Shown: positions 1 to 5,577 of the stretch, piece after piece
Layout: every line of letters begins with the position of its first letter
Position numbering within the stretch: the first letter of the stretch is position 1
Assembly: GCA_029881635.1 (NCBI GenBank)
Contig: JAOUMG010000147.1
Span: 1 to 5,882, forward strand
Direction of reading: 5' to 3'
From: Paracoccaceae bacterium
GTDB lineage: Bacteria > Pseudomonadota > Alphaproteobacteria > Rhodobacterales > Rhodobacteraceae
Length of the DNA: 5,882 nucleotides
The notes under the pieces: generated by a model
The model's input: only the letters and a program-made list of their open reading frames with translations
Databases searched by the model: none
Told to the model about the DNA's origin: nothing
Made by a program: the position numbers and the translations under genes

Positions 1-75
1 GTATCGGCATTCTGCAATGCCCAACTTGCACACTCATCTATATTGCCTGCCACCAGAATCCGATAGCTTATCCGT

Positions 76-102
76 ATTTTTCGCCTAAGCCTGTCGAAAA
101 AT
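76..102. repeat. Perfect 8-bp inverted repeat upstream of the aldehyde dehydrogenase gene
   Basis: ATTTTTCG at 76-83 is the exact reverse complement of CGAAAAAT at 95-102, separated by 11 bases. The half-site centres lie 19 bp apart, close to two helix turns, which suits a dimeric regulator. The dyad ends 63 bases before the start codon. No T-run follows the right arm, so it does not look like an intrinsic terminator. An operator role is an inference. Confidence 0.5.
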
Positions 103-151
103 CCGAGCGTCATGCCCAGGATACGTCCAGTATGGAAATACCGGTTCGGGT

Positions 152-159
152 GAGGAGGG
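152..159 (+). promoter_or_regulatory. Strong ribosome binding site for the aldehyde dehydrogenase gene
   Basis: GAGGAGGG sits six bases before the ATG at 166, a near-ideal Shine-Dalgarno match and spacing. It fixes this start and suggests high translation. It is the strongest ribosome binding site of the window. Confidence 0.85.
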
Positions 160-165
160 AACACG

Positions 166-1647
166 ATGGCCAATGTCAAAAACTTCCAGATGTTGATTGA
201 TGGCGAATGGGTGCCTGCATCGGATGGAGGCACATTCGACAGTACAAACCCTGCCAACGGGGAAATTTGGTCCCGGATCCCCGAGGCAACCGCGGAGGAT
301 GTAGACAGAGCCGTTCGCGCCGCGCATCGCGCGTTTTTGTCAGGGCCTTGGGCCGACATGGTGCCATCAGCACGCGGGCGCTGCCTGCGAAAGCTGGGCG
401 ATCTTCTGGCAGAAAAATCCGAAGAACTGGGACGGACTGAGTCGGTTGATACCGGGAAGATGCTGAAAGAAACCCGCTGGCAGGCCAAATATATCGCCGA
501 GTTCTTTCACTTCTACGCAGGATGCGCTGACAAGATATCGGGCGAAACCCTGCCGATAGACAAGCCTGACATGTTCGCATTTACACGGCGTGAACCCTTG
601 GGTGTCGTTGCCGCCGTCGTGCCGTGGAATTCCCAGCTGTTCTTGGTGGCGGTCAAGATAGGCCCCGCGCTGGCGGCGGGTAACACGGTGGTGCTGAAGG
701 CATCGGAACACGCCTCGGCGGCGATGCTGGAGTTTGGGGCGTTGATCGAGGCGGCAGGCTTTCCGCCCGGCGTGGTCAATATTGTCACCGGACACGGGGA
801 GCCTTGCGGGCGGGTTTTGACATCGCATCCGCTTGTGGCGCGAATTTCCTTCACCGGTGGGCCGGGCGCTGCAAAACATGTCCTTTACAATTCTGCCGAA
901 AACTTTGCCGAAGTGTCGTTGGAACTGGGTGGCAAATCGCCCTTCATCGTGTTTGATGATGCTGACATCGACAGCGCCGTGAACGGATCAATAGCAGGCA
1001 TATTCGGCGCCACCGGGCAAAGCTGTGTCGCGGGATCGCGGCTTTATCTGCATGAAAACATCGCAGACGCTTTCTTAGAAAAAATGACCGCCCTTGCCCG
1101 CCAGATCAAGATCGGCGATCCCCTGGCCGAGGAAACCCAGATGGGGCCGCTTTGCACGACGGGTCAGCTGGCGCATATCGAACGCGAGGTGGCGCATGCA
1201 CAATCAGAAGGTGGTAAATTGCTCTGTGGCGGCAAACGGCCCGACGGGCTGGCTGGCACATATTACGAACCCACAATTATCGACTGCCCCCGGCAGGATC
1301 TTCGGATTGTTGATACCGAGCTGTTCGGCCCGGTTCTGAGTGTGCAGCGTTTTCGGACGGAAGACGAAGTCATCGAACTTGCCAACGACACAAAGCACGG
1401 ACTGGCCGCCGGTATCTTTACCCGCAATGGTGCCCGGCAGATGCGCATGGCCAAAGCCATCCGCGCCGGGATCGTCTGGATCAACACCTACCGCGTCGTT
1501 TCCCCGATTGCTGAATTTGGCGGCGTGAAAGGTTCGGGCTATGGGCGGGAAAGCGGCTTTCAGGCCATGTATGACTATACGCGCCCCAAAACCGTATGGG
1601 TGAACACCTCCGATGAACCGATGGCCAATCCCTTTGTCATGCGCTGA
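166..1647 (+). CDS. NAD(P)-dependent aldehyde dehydrogenase (ALDH superfamily)
   Basis: A full-length (493 residues), probably cytosolic enzyme oxidising an aldehyde to its acid with NAD(P)+. The catalytic set is intact: Asn155 in PWNSQ (oxyanion), Lys178 in LKASEH (cofactor), the general base Glu253 in SLELGGKSPF, the nucleophile Cys287 in GQSCVAGSR, and the late ELFGPV motif. PWNSQ in place of the common PWNFP, together with GQSCVAGSR, places it in the broad group of amine-derived and aromatic aldehyde dehydrogenases rather than classical BetB. The start is fixed by GAGGAGGG six bases upstream. Downstream come CaiD-like and carnitine dehydrogenase genes, so a trimethylammonium aldehyde such as 4-trimethylaminobutyraldehyde (giving gamma-butyrobetaine) is a fair guess. 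Betaine aldehyde, malic semialdehyde or 3-trimethylaminopropionaldehyde are alternatives. The family is certain; the substrate is inferred from neighbours only. Confidence 0.93.
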   Translation: MANVKNFQMLIDGEWVPASDGGTFDSTNPANGEIWSRIPEATAEDVDRAVRAAHRAFLSGPWADMVPSARGRCLRKLGDLLAEKSEELGRTESVDTGKMLKETRWQAKYIAEFFHFYAGCADKISGETLPIDKPDMFAFTRREPLGVVAAVVPWNSQLFLVAVKIGPALAAGNTVVLKASEHASAAMLEFGALIEAAGFPPGVVNIVTGHGEPCGRVLTSHPLVARISFTGGPGAAKHVLYNSAENFAEVSLELGGKSPFIVFDDADIDSAVNGSIAGIFGATGQSCVAGSRLYLHENIADAFLEKMTALARQIKIGDPLAEETQMGPLCTTGQLAHIEREVAHAQSEGGKLLCGGKRPDGLAGTYYEPTIIDCPRQDLRIVDTELFGPVLSVQRFRTEDEVIELANDTKHGLAAGIFTRNGARQMRMAKAIRAGIVWINTYRVVSPIAEFGGVKGSGYGRESGFQAMYDYTRPKTVWVNTSDEPMANPFVMR

Positions 1648-1658
1648 AACTGGTTCAG
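1644..1658. repeat. Imperfect dyad overlapping the aldehyde dehydrogenase stop codon
   Basis: CTGAAACTGGTTCAG has 5-bp complementary arms (CTGAA/TTCAG), and the TGA stop lies in the left arm. A near copy (one mismatch, one base shorter) lies over the stop of the carnitine dehydrogenase gene at 3466-3479. It could form a small hairpin or be a protein site. The stem is too weak and lacks a T-run, so it is not called a terminator. Confidence 0.4.
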
Positions 1659-1703
1659 GGCACTTTCACCGCGAACAACCCATCCATAAGAAAATCGCCT
1701 AAA

Positions 1704-1724
1704 ATGACTGGAACCAACCGATGA
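1704..1724 (+). other. Possible six-codon leader ORF overlapping the caiD start
   Basis: ATG at 1704-1706 opens a frame encoding MTGTNR. Its TGA stop (1722-1724) overlaps the caiD start codon as ATGA. The caiD start has only a weak Shine-Dalgarno (GGA, 1710-1712), and that lies inside this mini-ORF. Translational coupling is therefore possible, but the upstream ATG itself has no clear ribosome binding site, so this may be chance. Confidence 0.2.
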
Positions 1725-2521
1725 GCTATATCGAAACCACCCGAAACGGACGGGTCCTGGAAATCAAGCTGAACAAGCCAAAGGTCAATGCCATCGACAT
1801 AGAGATGAGCCAGGACCTTGGCCGCGCTTTCGCTCTATTGCGCGATGATCCTGACCTTTGGGTTGGCATATTGACGGCTGAAGGCGACCGGATCTTTTCT
1901 GCAGGCTGGGACCTCAAGGCGCTGAATGCCGGCGACATGACGCTGGATAATTGGTGGGAAACTGCGGATTATGGGGATGGAGGCTTTGCCGGGCTGACCG
2001 AAAACTGGAATCTGAACAAACCGGTAATTGCCGCGTTGAACGGTCTGGTCATTGGTGGCGGGTTTGAACTGGCCCTTGGCTGCGATCTGCTGATTGCGGC
2101 CGATCATGTCGAATTTGGGCTTCCTGAAATGCCACTGGGGATCGTGCCGGATGCCGGCGCGCTCCAACGCCTTCCCCGCCGCATTCCCCATAATATCGCC
2201 ATGGAGATGTTTTTGCTGGGCCGCAGGATGACCGCACATGAAGCGGCCCATTACGGCCTGGTCAACAAGGTCGTACCGAAGGAAAAGCTGATGACGGCGG
2301 CGCGCGAATGGGCCGCCCTGATCGCGGGATCTGCACCCTTGGCCATGCAATCGGTGAAGGAAGTCGAACGCGCGATTGAATGTGTCCCGCTGGAACAGGC
2401 CTTTACGAAAATGCGCGGCGATGGCTTGCCTACATATCGGAAGATGTTGAAATCCGAGGATTCAGCCGAAGGTGTTGCGGCATTTGTTGAAAAACGCGAC
2501 CCAGTTTTCAAAGGAAAGTAA
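1721..2521 (+). CDS. caiD: Crotonobetainyl-CoA hydratase / carnitinyl-CoA dehydratase (CaiD-like, crotonase family)
   Basis: Likely interconverts crotonobetainyl-CoA and L-carnitinyl-CoA. At 266 residues it is close to E. coli CaiD (about 261) and resembles it, as I recall that sequence, throughout. Shared features are the start of the fold (TRNGRVLEI), FSAGWDLKA at 59-67 (first oxyanion-hole loop), GGFAGLTE at 87-94, GGGFELAL at 112-119 (second oxyanion loop), LPEMPLGIVPD near 134-144, and the C-terminal EKRDPVFKGK. Glu116 and Glu136 are 20 residues apart, matching the Glu pair of rat crotonase (144/164). Compared with CaiD, a short stretch at about 72-84 differs and carries Trp78 and Trp79. 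The gene lies 73 bp after the aldehyde dehydrogenase and abuts the carnitine dehydrogenase gene (TAA then ATG). This suggests it feeds crotonobetaine- or butyrobetaine-derived carbon into carnitine. Another branched or short enoyl-CoA substrate cannot be excluded. Confidence 0.82.
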   Translation: MSYIETTRNGRVLEIKLNKPKVNAIDIEMSQDLGRAFALLRDDPDLWVGILTAEGDRIFSAGWDLKALNAGDMTLDNWWETADYGDGGFAGLTENWNLNKPVIAALNGLVIGGGFELALGCDLLIAADHVEFGLPEMPLGIVPDAGALQRLPRRIPHNIAMEMFLLGRRMTAHEAAHYGLVNKVVPKEKLMTAAREWAALIAGSAPLAMQSVKEVERAIECVPLEQAFTKMRGDGLPTYRKMLKSEDSAEGVAAFVEKRDPVFKGK

Positions 2522-3469
2522 ATGTACCCCGATCCGCGCTCTGTCACCCGAATAATAACGATTGGCGCAGGCCCTATCGGTGGCGGGTGGGCTGCCCATT
2601 TTCTGGCGCGTGGCTATGACGTGACAGCCTATATTCACGCCGAAAGTGAACGCGCGGCGTTGATGGCGGTCATCGACACCGGCTGGATCAGTCTTACGGC
2701 TCTGGGATTGGCCGAAGGTGCGTCGCGCGACCGGCTTACCATAACGACAGATCTCGCCTCGGCGGTGCGTGATGCGCAGTTCATTCAGGAAAGCGCGCCC
2801 GAGCGGCTTGACCTGAAACAGGCGCTTTACGCGCAGCTTGGCACTCTCGCGCCCACAAATTGCGTCATCGCCTCTTCAACTTCGGGGTTGATGATGTCGG
2901 ATATTCAAAAGACCTGCCCCAGCCCCGAACGAACTGTTATCGGGCACCCGTTCAACCCCCCTTACCTGTTGCCCTTGGTCGAAATCGTCGGCGGCCGGAA
3001 AACGGCTCCCGAAGCTGTCGAATGGGCCGCCGCGTTTTACGAAATGGCCGGTAAGGCGCCATTGGTCATGAAAAAGGAAATACCGGGATTTGTCGCGACG
3101 CGGCTGCAAGAGGCGCTTTGGCGCGAGGCGCTGCACATGGTGGCCAACGGCGAAGCGACCCCTGCGGATATTGACAACGCGCTTATGAACGGCCCCGCCC
3201 CCCGCATGGCGGTGCAAGGCCAGTGCATGGCCTTTCATGTCGCGTGCGGCGAAGGAGGAATGGCCACCAACCTTGATCAGTTTGGCCCTGCGCTGAAATG
3301 GCCATGGACCCGGCTTGAGGCGCCTGAACTGACCAAGGATCTGCGCGACAGGATGGTCGATGGATGCAACACGATTGCAGAGGGTCGGCATTTCGAAGAA
3401 CTGGCGGCAAAGCGCGACCGTGAAATTGTCGCTGTCCTGTCCGCCATTCGTGACGCCCGCACCCCCTGA
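2522..3469 (+). CDS. lcdH: L-carnitine 3-dehydrogenase (3-hydroxyacyl-CoA dehydrogenase family)
   Basis: Likely oxidises L-carnitine to 3-dehydrocarnitine (also called CdhA). The 315-residue protein has an N-terminal Rossmann domain with GAGPIG at 15-20. The family's active-site motifs follow: SSTSGL at 118-123, GHPFNP with His142, and Glu154 in EIVGG. The helical C-terminal domain starts near 190. Stretches that also occur in Pseudomonas carnitine dehydrogenase, as I recall it, include FIQESAPERLDLK (87-99), PYLLPLVE, ALWREALH and QFGPAL followed by PWT and APELT. These separate it from 3-hydroxybutyryl-CoA dehydrogenases. It is single-domain, without the thioesterase fusion known in some alphaproteobacteria. 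Oddity: the position at the end of strand 2 that normally holds Asp (NAD ribose contact) is Ile38. The start follows the caiD stop directly, with AGGA at 2512-2515 as ribosome binding site, so the two are surely co-transcribed. Confidence 0.87.
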   Translation: MYPDPRSVTRIITIGAGPIGGGWAAHFLARGYDVTAYIHAESERAALMAVIDTGWISLTALGLAEGASRDRLTITTDLASAVRDAQFIQESAPERLDLKQALYAQLGTLAPTNCVIASSTSGLMMSDIQKTCPSPERTVIGHPFNPPYLLPLVEIVGGRKTAPEAVEWAAAFYEMAGKAPLVMKKEIPGFVATRLQEALWREALHMVANGEATPADIDNALMNGPAPRMAVQGQCMAFHVACGEGGMATNLDQFGPALKWPWTRLEAPELTKDLRDRMVDGCNTIAEGRHFEELAAKRDREIVAVLSAIRDARTP

Positions 3470-3479
3470 ACCTGTTCAG
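3466..3479. repeat. Perfect dyad containing both convergent stop codons
   Basis: CTGAAC (3466-3471) and GTTCAG (3474-3479) are exact complements around a 2-base centre. The left arm includes the TGA of the carnitine dehydrogenase gene; the right arm includes the complement of the regulator's TGA. The coding regions are only six bases apart. The stem is short and has no T-run, so any terminator function is doubtful, though a bidirectional role is possible. Confidence 0.45.
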
Positions 3480-4600
3480 CCGCTGGTTTTTCGCAGAATA
3501 TGCATGGGTTTAGCTGAACCCCGGCTTTCCAGTGCTTCCAGAAATGTTGACAGGGTTCCGGGCCAGCTTGGGGCTGCATCTGTCGCAGGCCATGCCTGAC
3601 GGTAGTCACTGGGCCTGCGGTCAAAGCACTTTCCGAACGAGTAGGCAAAGTGTGACAATGTATTGAAACCGGAAGCTGCCGCAATTTCACGTACACTCAG
3701 ATCCGTTGAAATCAATAATACACGTGCGTGCTGAAGCCTTAGCAGCAGACCGAACTGAACAACCGTGCAACCGATATTCTGCTTGAACTGCCGTTCCAGC
3801 TGCCGCTGTGATACGCCCAGTTCCGCCGAAATGGCCGGAACCGTCAGCGGCTCCGCAATGTGCTTTTCGATCAGGGTGATCGCCTCGCGGACCATGGGAA
3901 CCAGGGTATCCATCCCCCGACCCATCGTGCGCCTTTGGGGGGCACTCGCCGGGCGTATCGGGTGATGCAACATCTGATCGGCAATCTCGCCGGCAAGCCT
4001 TTCGCCATGTTGATCGCCGATCAGCTTCAACATGAGATCCACCCCAGCCAGCCCCCCCGCGCAGGTGAGTATCGTCTTGTCTATGGTGAAAAGCTGCTCG
4101 CTTATCGTGATTTCATCGAACTGTTCCTGAAACCCGGACATCCACGACCAATGGGTGGTCGCCTTCTTGCCCGACAACAACTCCGCCCTTGCGAGGATAT
4201 AGCAGCCAAGCTCGACCGAACAAATCCGTGCGCCAGCACGCGCCTGCCTCCGCAACCAGGAAAAAAGTTCGCGGTTGCGGTAAGTTTCGGCCCCCCAACT
4301 GCCCATCACAAAAATTGTGTCGTCGCGCCGATTGCGGTCCTGCGGTCGTTCAGCGGGCAGCGAAAGCCCATTTGACGCTGTGACGACAGCGTCATCGAAC
4401 GACAGAATTTCCCATGAATAGATCGGCTTTTGCGACAGGTAATTCGCAATCCGCATCGTCTCGATCATGGTTATCAACGTTGACATGTTAAATCGTGGCA
4501 CGACCACGAAACTGGCCTGTGTCACGGCCGCATTTTCCGGGCCGGAATGCGGCGCGGCGGGTGTGAGAGATTCGATGGCACTGGTGCGTAATTTCGACAT
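3476..4600 (-). CDS. GlxA-family transcriptional regulator (DJ-1/PfpI-like sensor + AraC-type DNA-binding domain), CdhR-like
   Basis: A probable activator of the carnitine genes on either side. The 374-residue protein has a DJ-1/PfpI-like domain at about 29-200, from [11 protein letters not shown] through [14 protein letters not shown] (126-139) and ATTHW (147-151). An AraC DNA-binding domain follows, with helix-turn-helix units at about 251-277 ([19 protein letters not shown]) and 301-333 ([12 protein letters not shown]... ending RRPSDYR). The first 28 residues and the last 35 or so are extensions without recognised motifs. At the sensor elbow, where many relatives have SICTG, this protein has SVELG: Glu130 replaces the nucleophile Cys. 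It is therefore probably a ligand sensor and not an enzyme. GlxA-like regulators of this type (CdhR, GbdR, ArgR) respond to carnitine, betaine and arginine. It sits divergent from the BKACE gene with an 80-bp shared region; GGTGG just before the start is a weak ribosome binding site. The ligand is inferred. Confidence 0.88.
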   Translation of the reverse strand: MSKLRTSAIESLTPAAPHSGPENAAVTQASFVVVPRFNMSTLITMIETMRIANYLSQKPIYSWEILSFDDAVVTASNGLSLPAERPQDRNRRDDTIFVMGSWGAETYRNRELFSWLRRQARAGARICSVELGCYILARAELLSGKKATTHWSWMSGFQEQFDEITISEQLFTIDKTILTCAGGLAGVDLMLKLIGDQHGERLAGEIADQMLHHPIRPASAPQRRTMGRGMDTLVPMVREAITLIEKHIAEPLTVPAISAELGVSQRQLERQFKQNIGCTVVQFGLLLRLQHARVLLISTDLSVREIAAASGFNTLSHFAYSFGKCFDRRPSDYRQAWPATDAAPSWPGTLSTFLEALESRGSAKPMHILRKTSG

Positions 4601-4680
4601 GCGACCACCATATCAGTCGAATAAATGGTATAAAACCAAAAATCGCGGCCCAAGATAAAGCCAAGCAACCGGGGGGCAGA
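4601..4680. promoter_or_regulatory. Divergent promoter/operator region between the regulator and the BKACE gene
   Basis: This 80-bp, locally A/T-rich gap must hold both promoters. Visible elements: inverted repeat ACCAT (4607-4611) / ATGGT (4625-4629); a second dyad TGGT (4626-4629) / ACCA (4635-4638) sharing its arm; and two CCAAG copies (4650-4654 and 4661-4665) 11 bp apart, one helix turn, as often seen for AraC-type half-sites. A TATAAA at 4629-4634 could be a rightward -10 but lacks a matching -35. On the left strand, TTGGGC with TACCAT 17 bases further on is a weak promoter guess. The sites are seen directly; their roles are inferred. Confidence 0.55.
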
Positions 4681-5577
4681 ATGAATTATGAAGTTGTCGT
4701 AACCTGTGCGGTCACTGGTGCCGGCGATACGACCGGGCGAAGCCCGCATGTTCCCGTAACACCCAAAGATATCGCCAAAGAAGCGGTTGAAGCCGCCAAG
4801 GCCGGTGCATCGATTGCCCATTTTCATGTACGCGATCCGGAAACCGGAAAGGGGTCACGTGACCCCAAACTTTTTCGTGAAGTCGTCGACCGCGTTCGCG
4901 ACAGCGGCACCGATATCGTCATCAACCTGACCGCCGGAATGGGCGGCGACTGGACACCTGCGCCGGGCGATTGGTCCATGCCGGGTCCAGGCACGGATAT
5001 GATCGGGCCGGACGAACGGCTGAGCCATGTTAAGGACTGTCTGCCGGAAATCTGTTCTCTCGACTGCGGCACACTCAATTTCGGCAATGACGATACAATT
5101 TACATTTCCACACCGCCAATTCTCAGGCGGATGGCAGCACTGACCAAGGAATGGGGGGTCAAACCCGAACTTGAGGTGTTTGAACTGGGGCATATCCGGT
5201 TTGCCAGCCAGATGATTGCCGAAGGGTTGATTGCCGATCCTCCGATGTTCCAGCTGTGCCTCGGCATCCCCTGGGGCGCAGATCAGACCGTCGATACGAT
5301 GAAGGCAATGAAAGATCATCTTCCGTCAGGGGCAAGCTGGGCCAGTTTCGGTATCAGCCGTATGCAGATGCCGATGGCCGCGGCGGCTGTCGCAATGGGT
5401 GGTAATGTCCGCGTCGGGCTCGAAGACAACCTGTTTCTTGACCGCGGCGTGCTGGCAACCAATGCGCAACTGGTCGAGCGTGTCATAGGGATAATCGAAC
5501 GGATGGGGGCGCGTGCCCTGACACCACAAGAGGCCCGCAACAAGCTTGGGCTGCGCGGCGCGTCAGGCAGCCGATGA
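4681..5577 (+). CDS. Beta-keto acid cleavage enzyme (BKACE, DUF849), probably 3-dehydrocarnitine:acetyl-CoA cleavage
   Basis: A zinc-dependent TIM-barrel enzyme that likely cleaves 3-dehydrocarnitine with acetyl-CoA to betainyl-CoA and acetoacetate. The 298-residue length is normal for the family. Key residues are present: His47 and His49 in AHFHVRD (zinc), NLTAGMGG at 82-89, the acidic ELEVFELGH segment at 163-171, and Arg244-x3-Glu248-Asp249 in RVGLEDN. That spacing matches Arg226/Glu230/Asp231 of the 3-keto-5-aminohexanoate cleavage enzyme Kce, where the Glu is the third zinc ligand. Substrate choice in this family varies widely; carnitine dehydrogenase and the CdhR-like regulator nearby make dehydrocarnitine the best guess. 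The start has only a G-run (4671-4676) as ribosome binding site. The stop overlaps the ABC ATPase start, so the two are in one operon. A perfect 16-bp palindrome lies over codons 57-62. Confidence 0.88.
   Translation: MNYEVVVTCAVTGAGDTTGRSPHVPVTPKDIAKEAVEAAKAGASIAHFHVRDPETGKGSRDPKLFREVVDRVRDSGTDIVINLTAGMGGDWTPAPGDWSMPGPGTDMIGPDERLSHVKDCLPEICSLDCGTLNFGNDDTIYISTPPILRRMAALTKEWGVKPELEVFELGHIRFASQMIAEGLIADPPMFQLCLGIPWGADQTVDTMKAMKDHLPSGASWASFGISRMQMPMAAAAVAMGGNVRVGLEDNLFLDRGVLATNAQLVERVIGIIERMGARALTPQEARNKLGLRGASGSR
4851..4866. repeat. Perfect 16-bp palindrome inside the BKACE gene, followed by a T-run
   Basis: GGGGTCACGTGACCCC is fully self-complementary and is followed by AAAC and five T residues (4871-4875). 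As RNA it could form a 6-bp G/C-rich stem with an ACGT loop, resembling an intrinsic terminator about 170 bases into the gene. It encodes the loop just after the HxH zinc motif, so it may be only a by-product of coding. Confidence 0.5.

Larger units (their letters stand above)
1..165. promoter_or_regulatory. Region upstream of the aldehyde dehydrogenase gene, probably intergenic
   Basis: No confident gene is seen here. It should hold the promoter of the aldehyde dehydrogenase block, but I cannot pick convincing -35/-10 boxes. Visible structure: a perfect 8-bp inverted repeat, ATTTTTCG (76-83) and CGAAAAAT (95-102), with an 11-base spacer; a 5-bp inverted repeat TGCAA (13-17) / TTGCA (26-30); and a strong Shine-Dalgarno stretch GAGGAGGG at 152-159. 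A leftward reading frame could start at the ATG whose complement is 111-113 and runs off the left edge for about 37 codons. It has no clear ribosome binding site and uses many rare-looking codons (ATA, AGG), so I do not call it. The far left could also be the tail of an upstream gene. Confidence 0.5.

Noticed and set aside
85..327. An 80-codon leftward frame overlapping the start of the aldehyde dehydrogenase gene
   Set aside because: It lies mostly antisense to a well-supported gene, has no recognisable domain and no ribosome binding site.
367..879. A 170-codon leftward frame inside the aldehyde dehydrogenase gene
   Set aside because: Its product is low-complexity, rich in Arg, Gln and Pro as typical of antisense frames in G+C-rich genes; the forward frame has a full set of catalytic motifs.
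2876..3391. A 171-codon leftward frame inside the carnitine dehydrogenase gene
   Set aside because: It is antisense to conserved dehydrogenase motifs and shows no family features.
2522..3469. Reading this gene as a plain 3-hydroxybutyryl-CoA dehydrogenase
   Set aside because: Motifs such as FIQESAPERLDLK and ALWREALH, and the BKACE and CaiD neighbours, fit carnitine dehydrogenase better.
3466..3479. Intrinsic bidirectional terminator between the convergent genes
   Set aside because: The stem is only 5-6 bp with a minimal loop and there is no T-run on either side.
3860..4375. A 171-codon rightward frame inside the regulator gene
   Set aside because: The opposite strand encodes a clear GlxA/AraC protein; this frame shows no domain.
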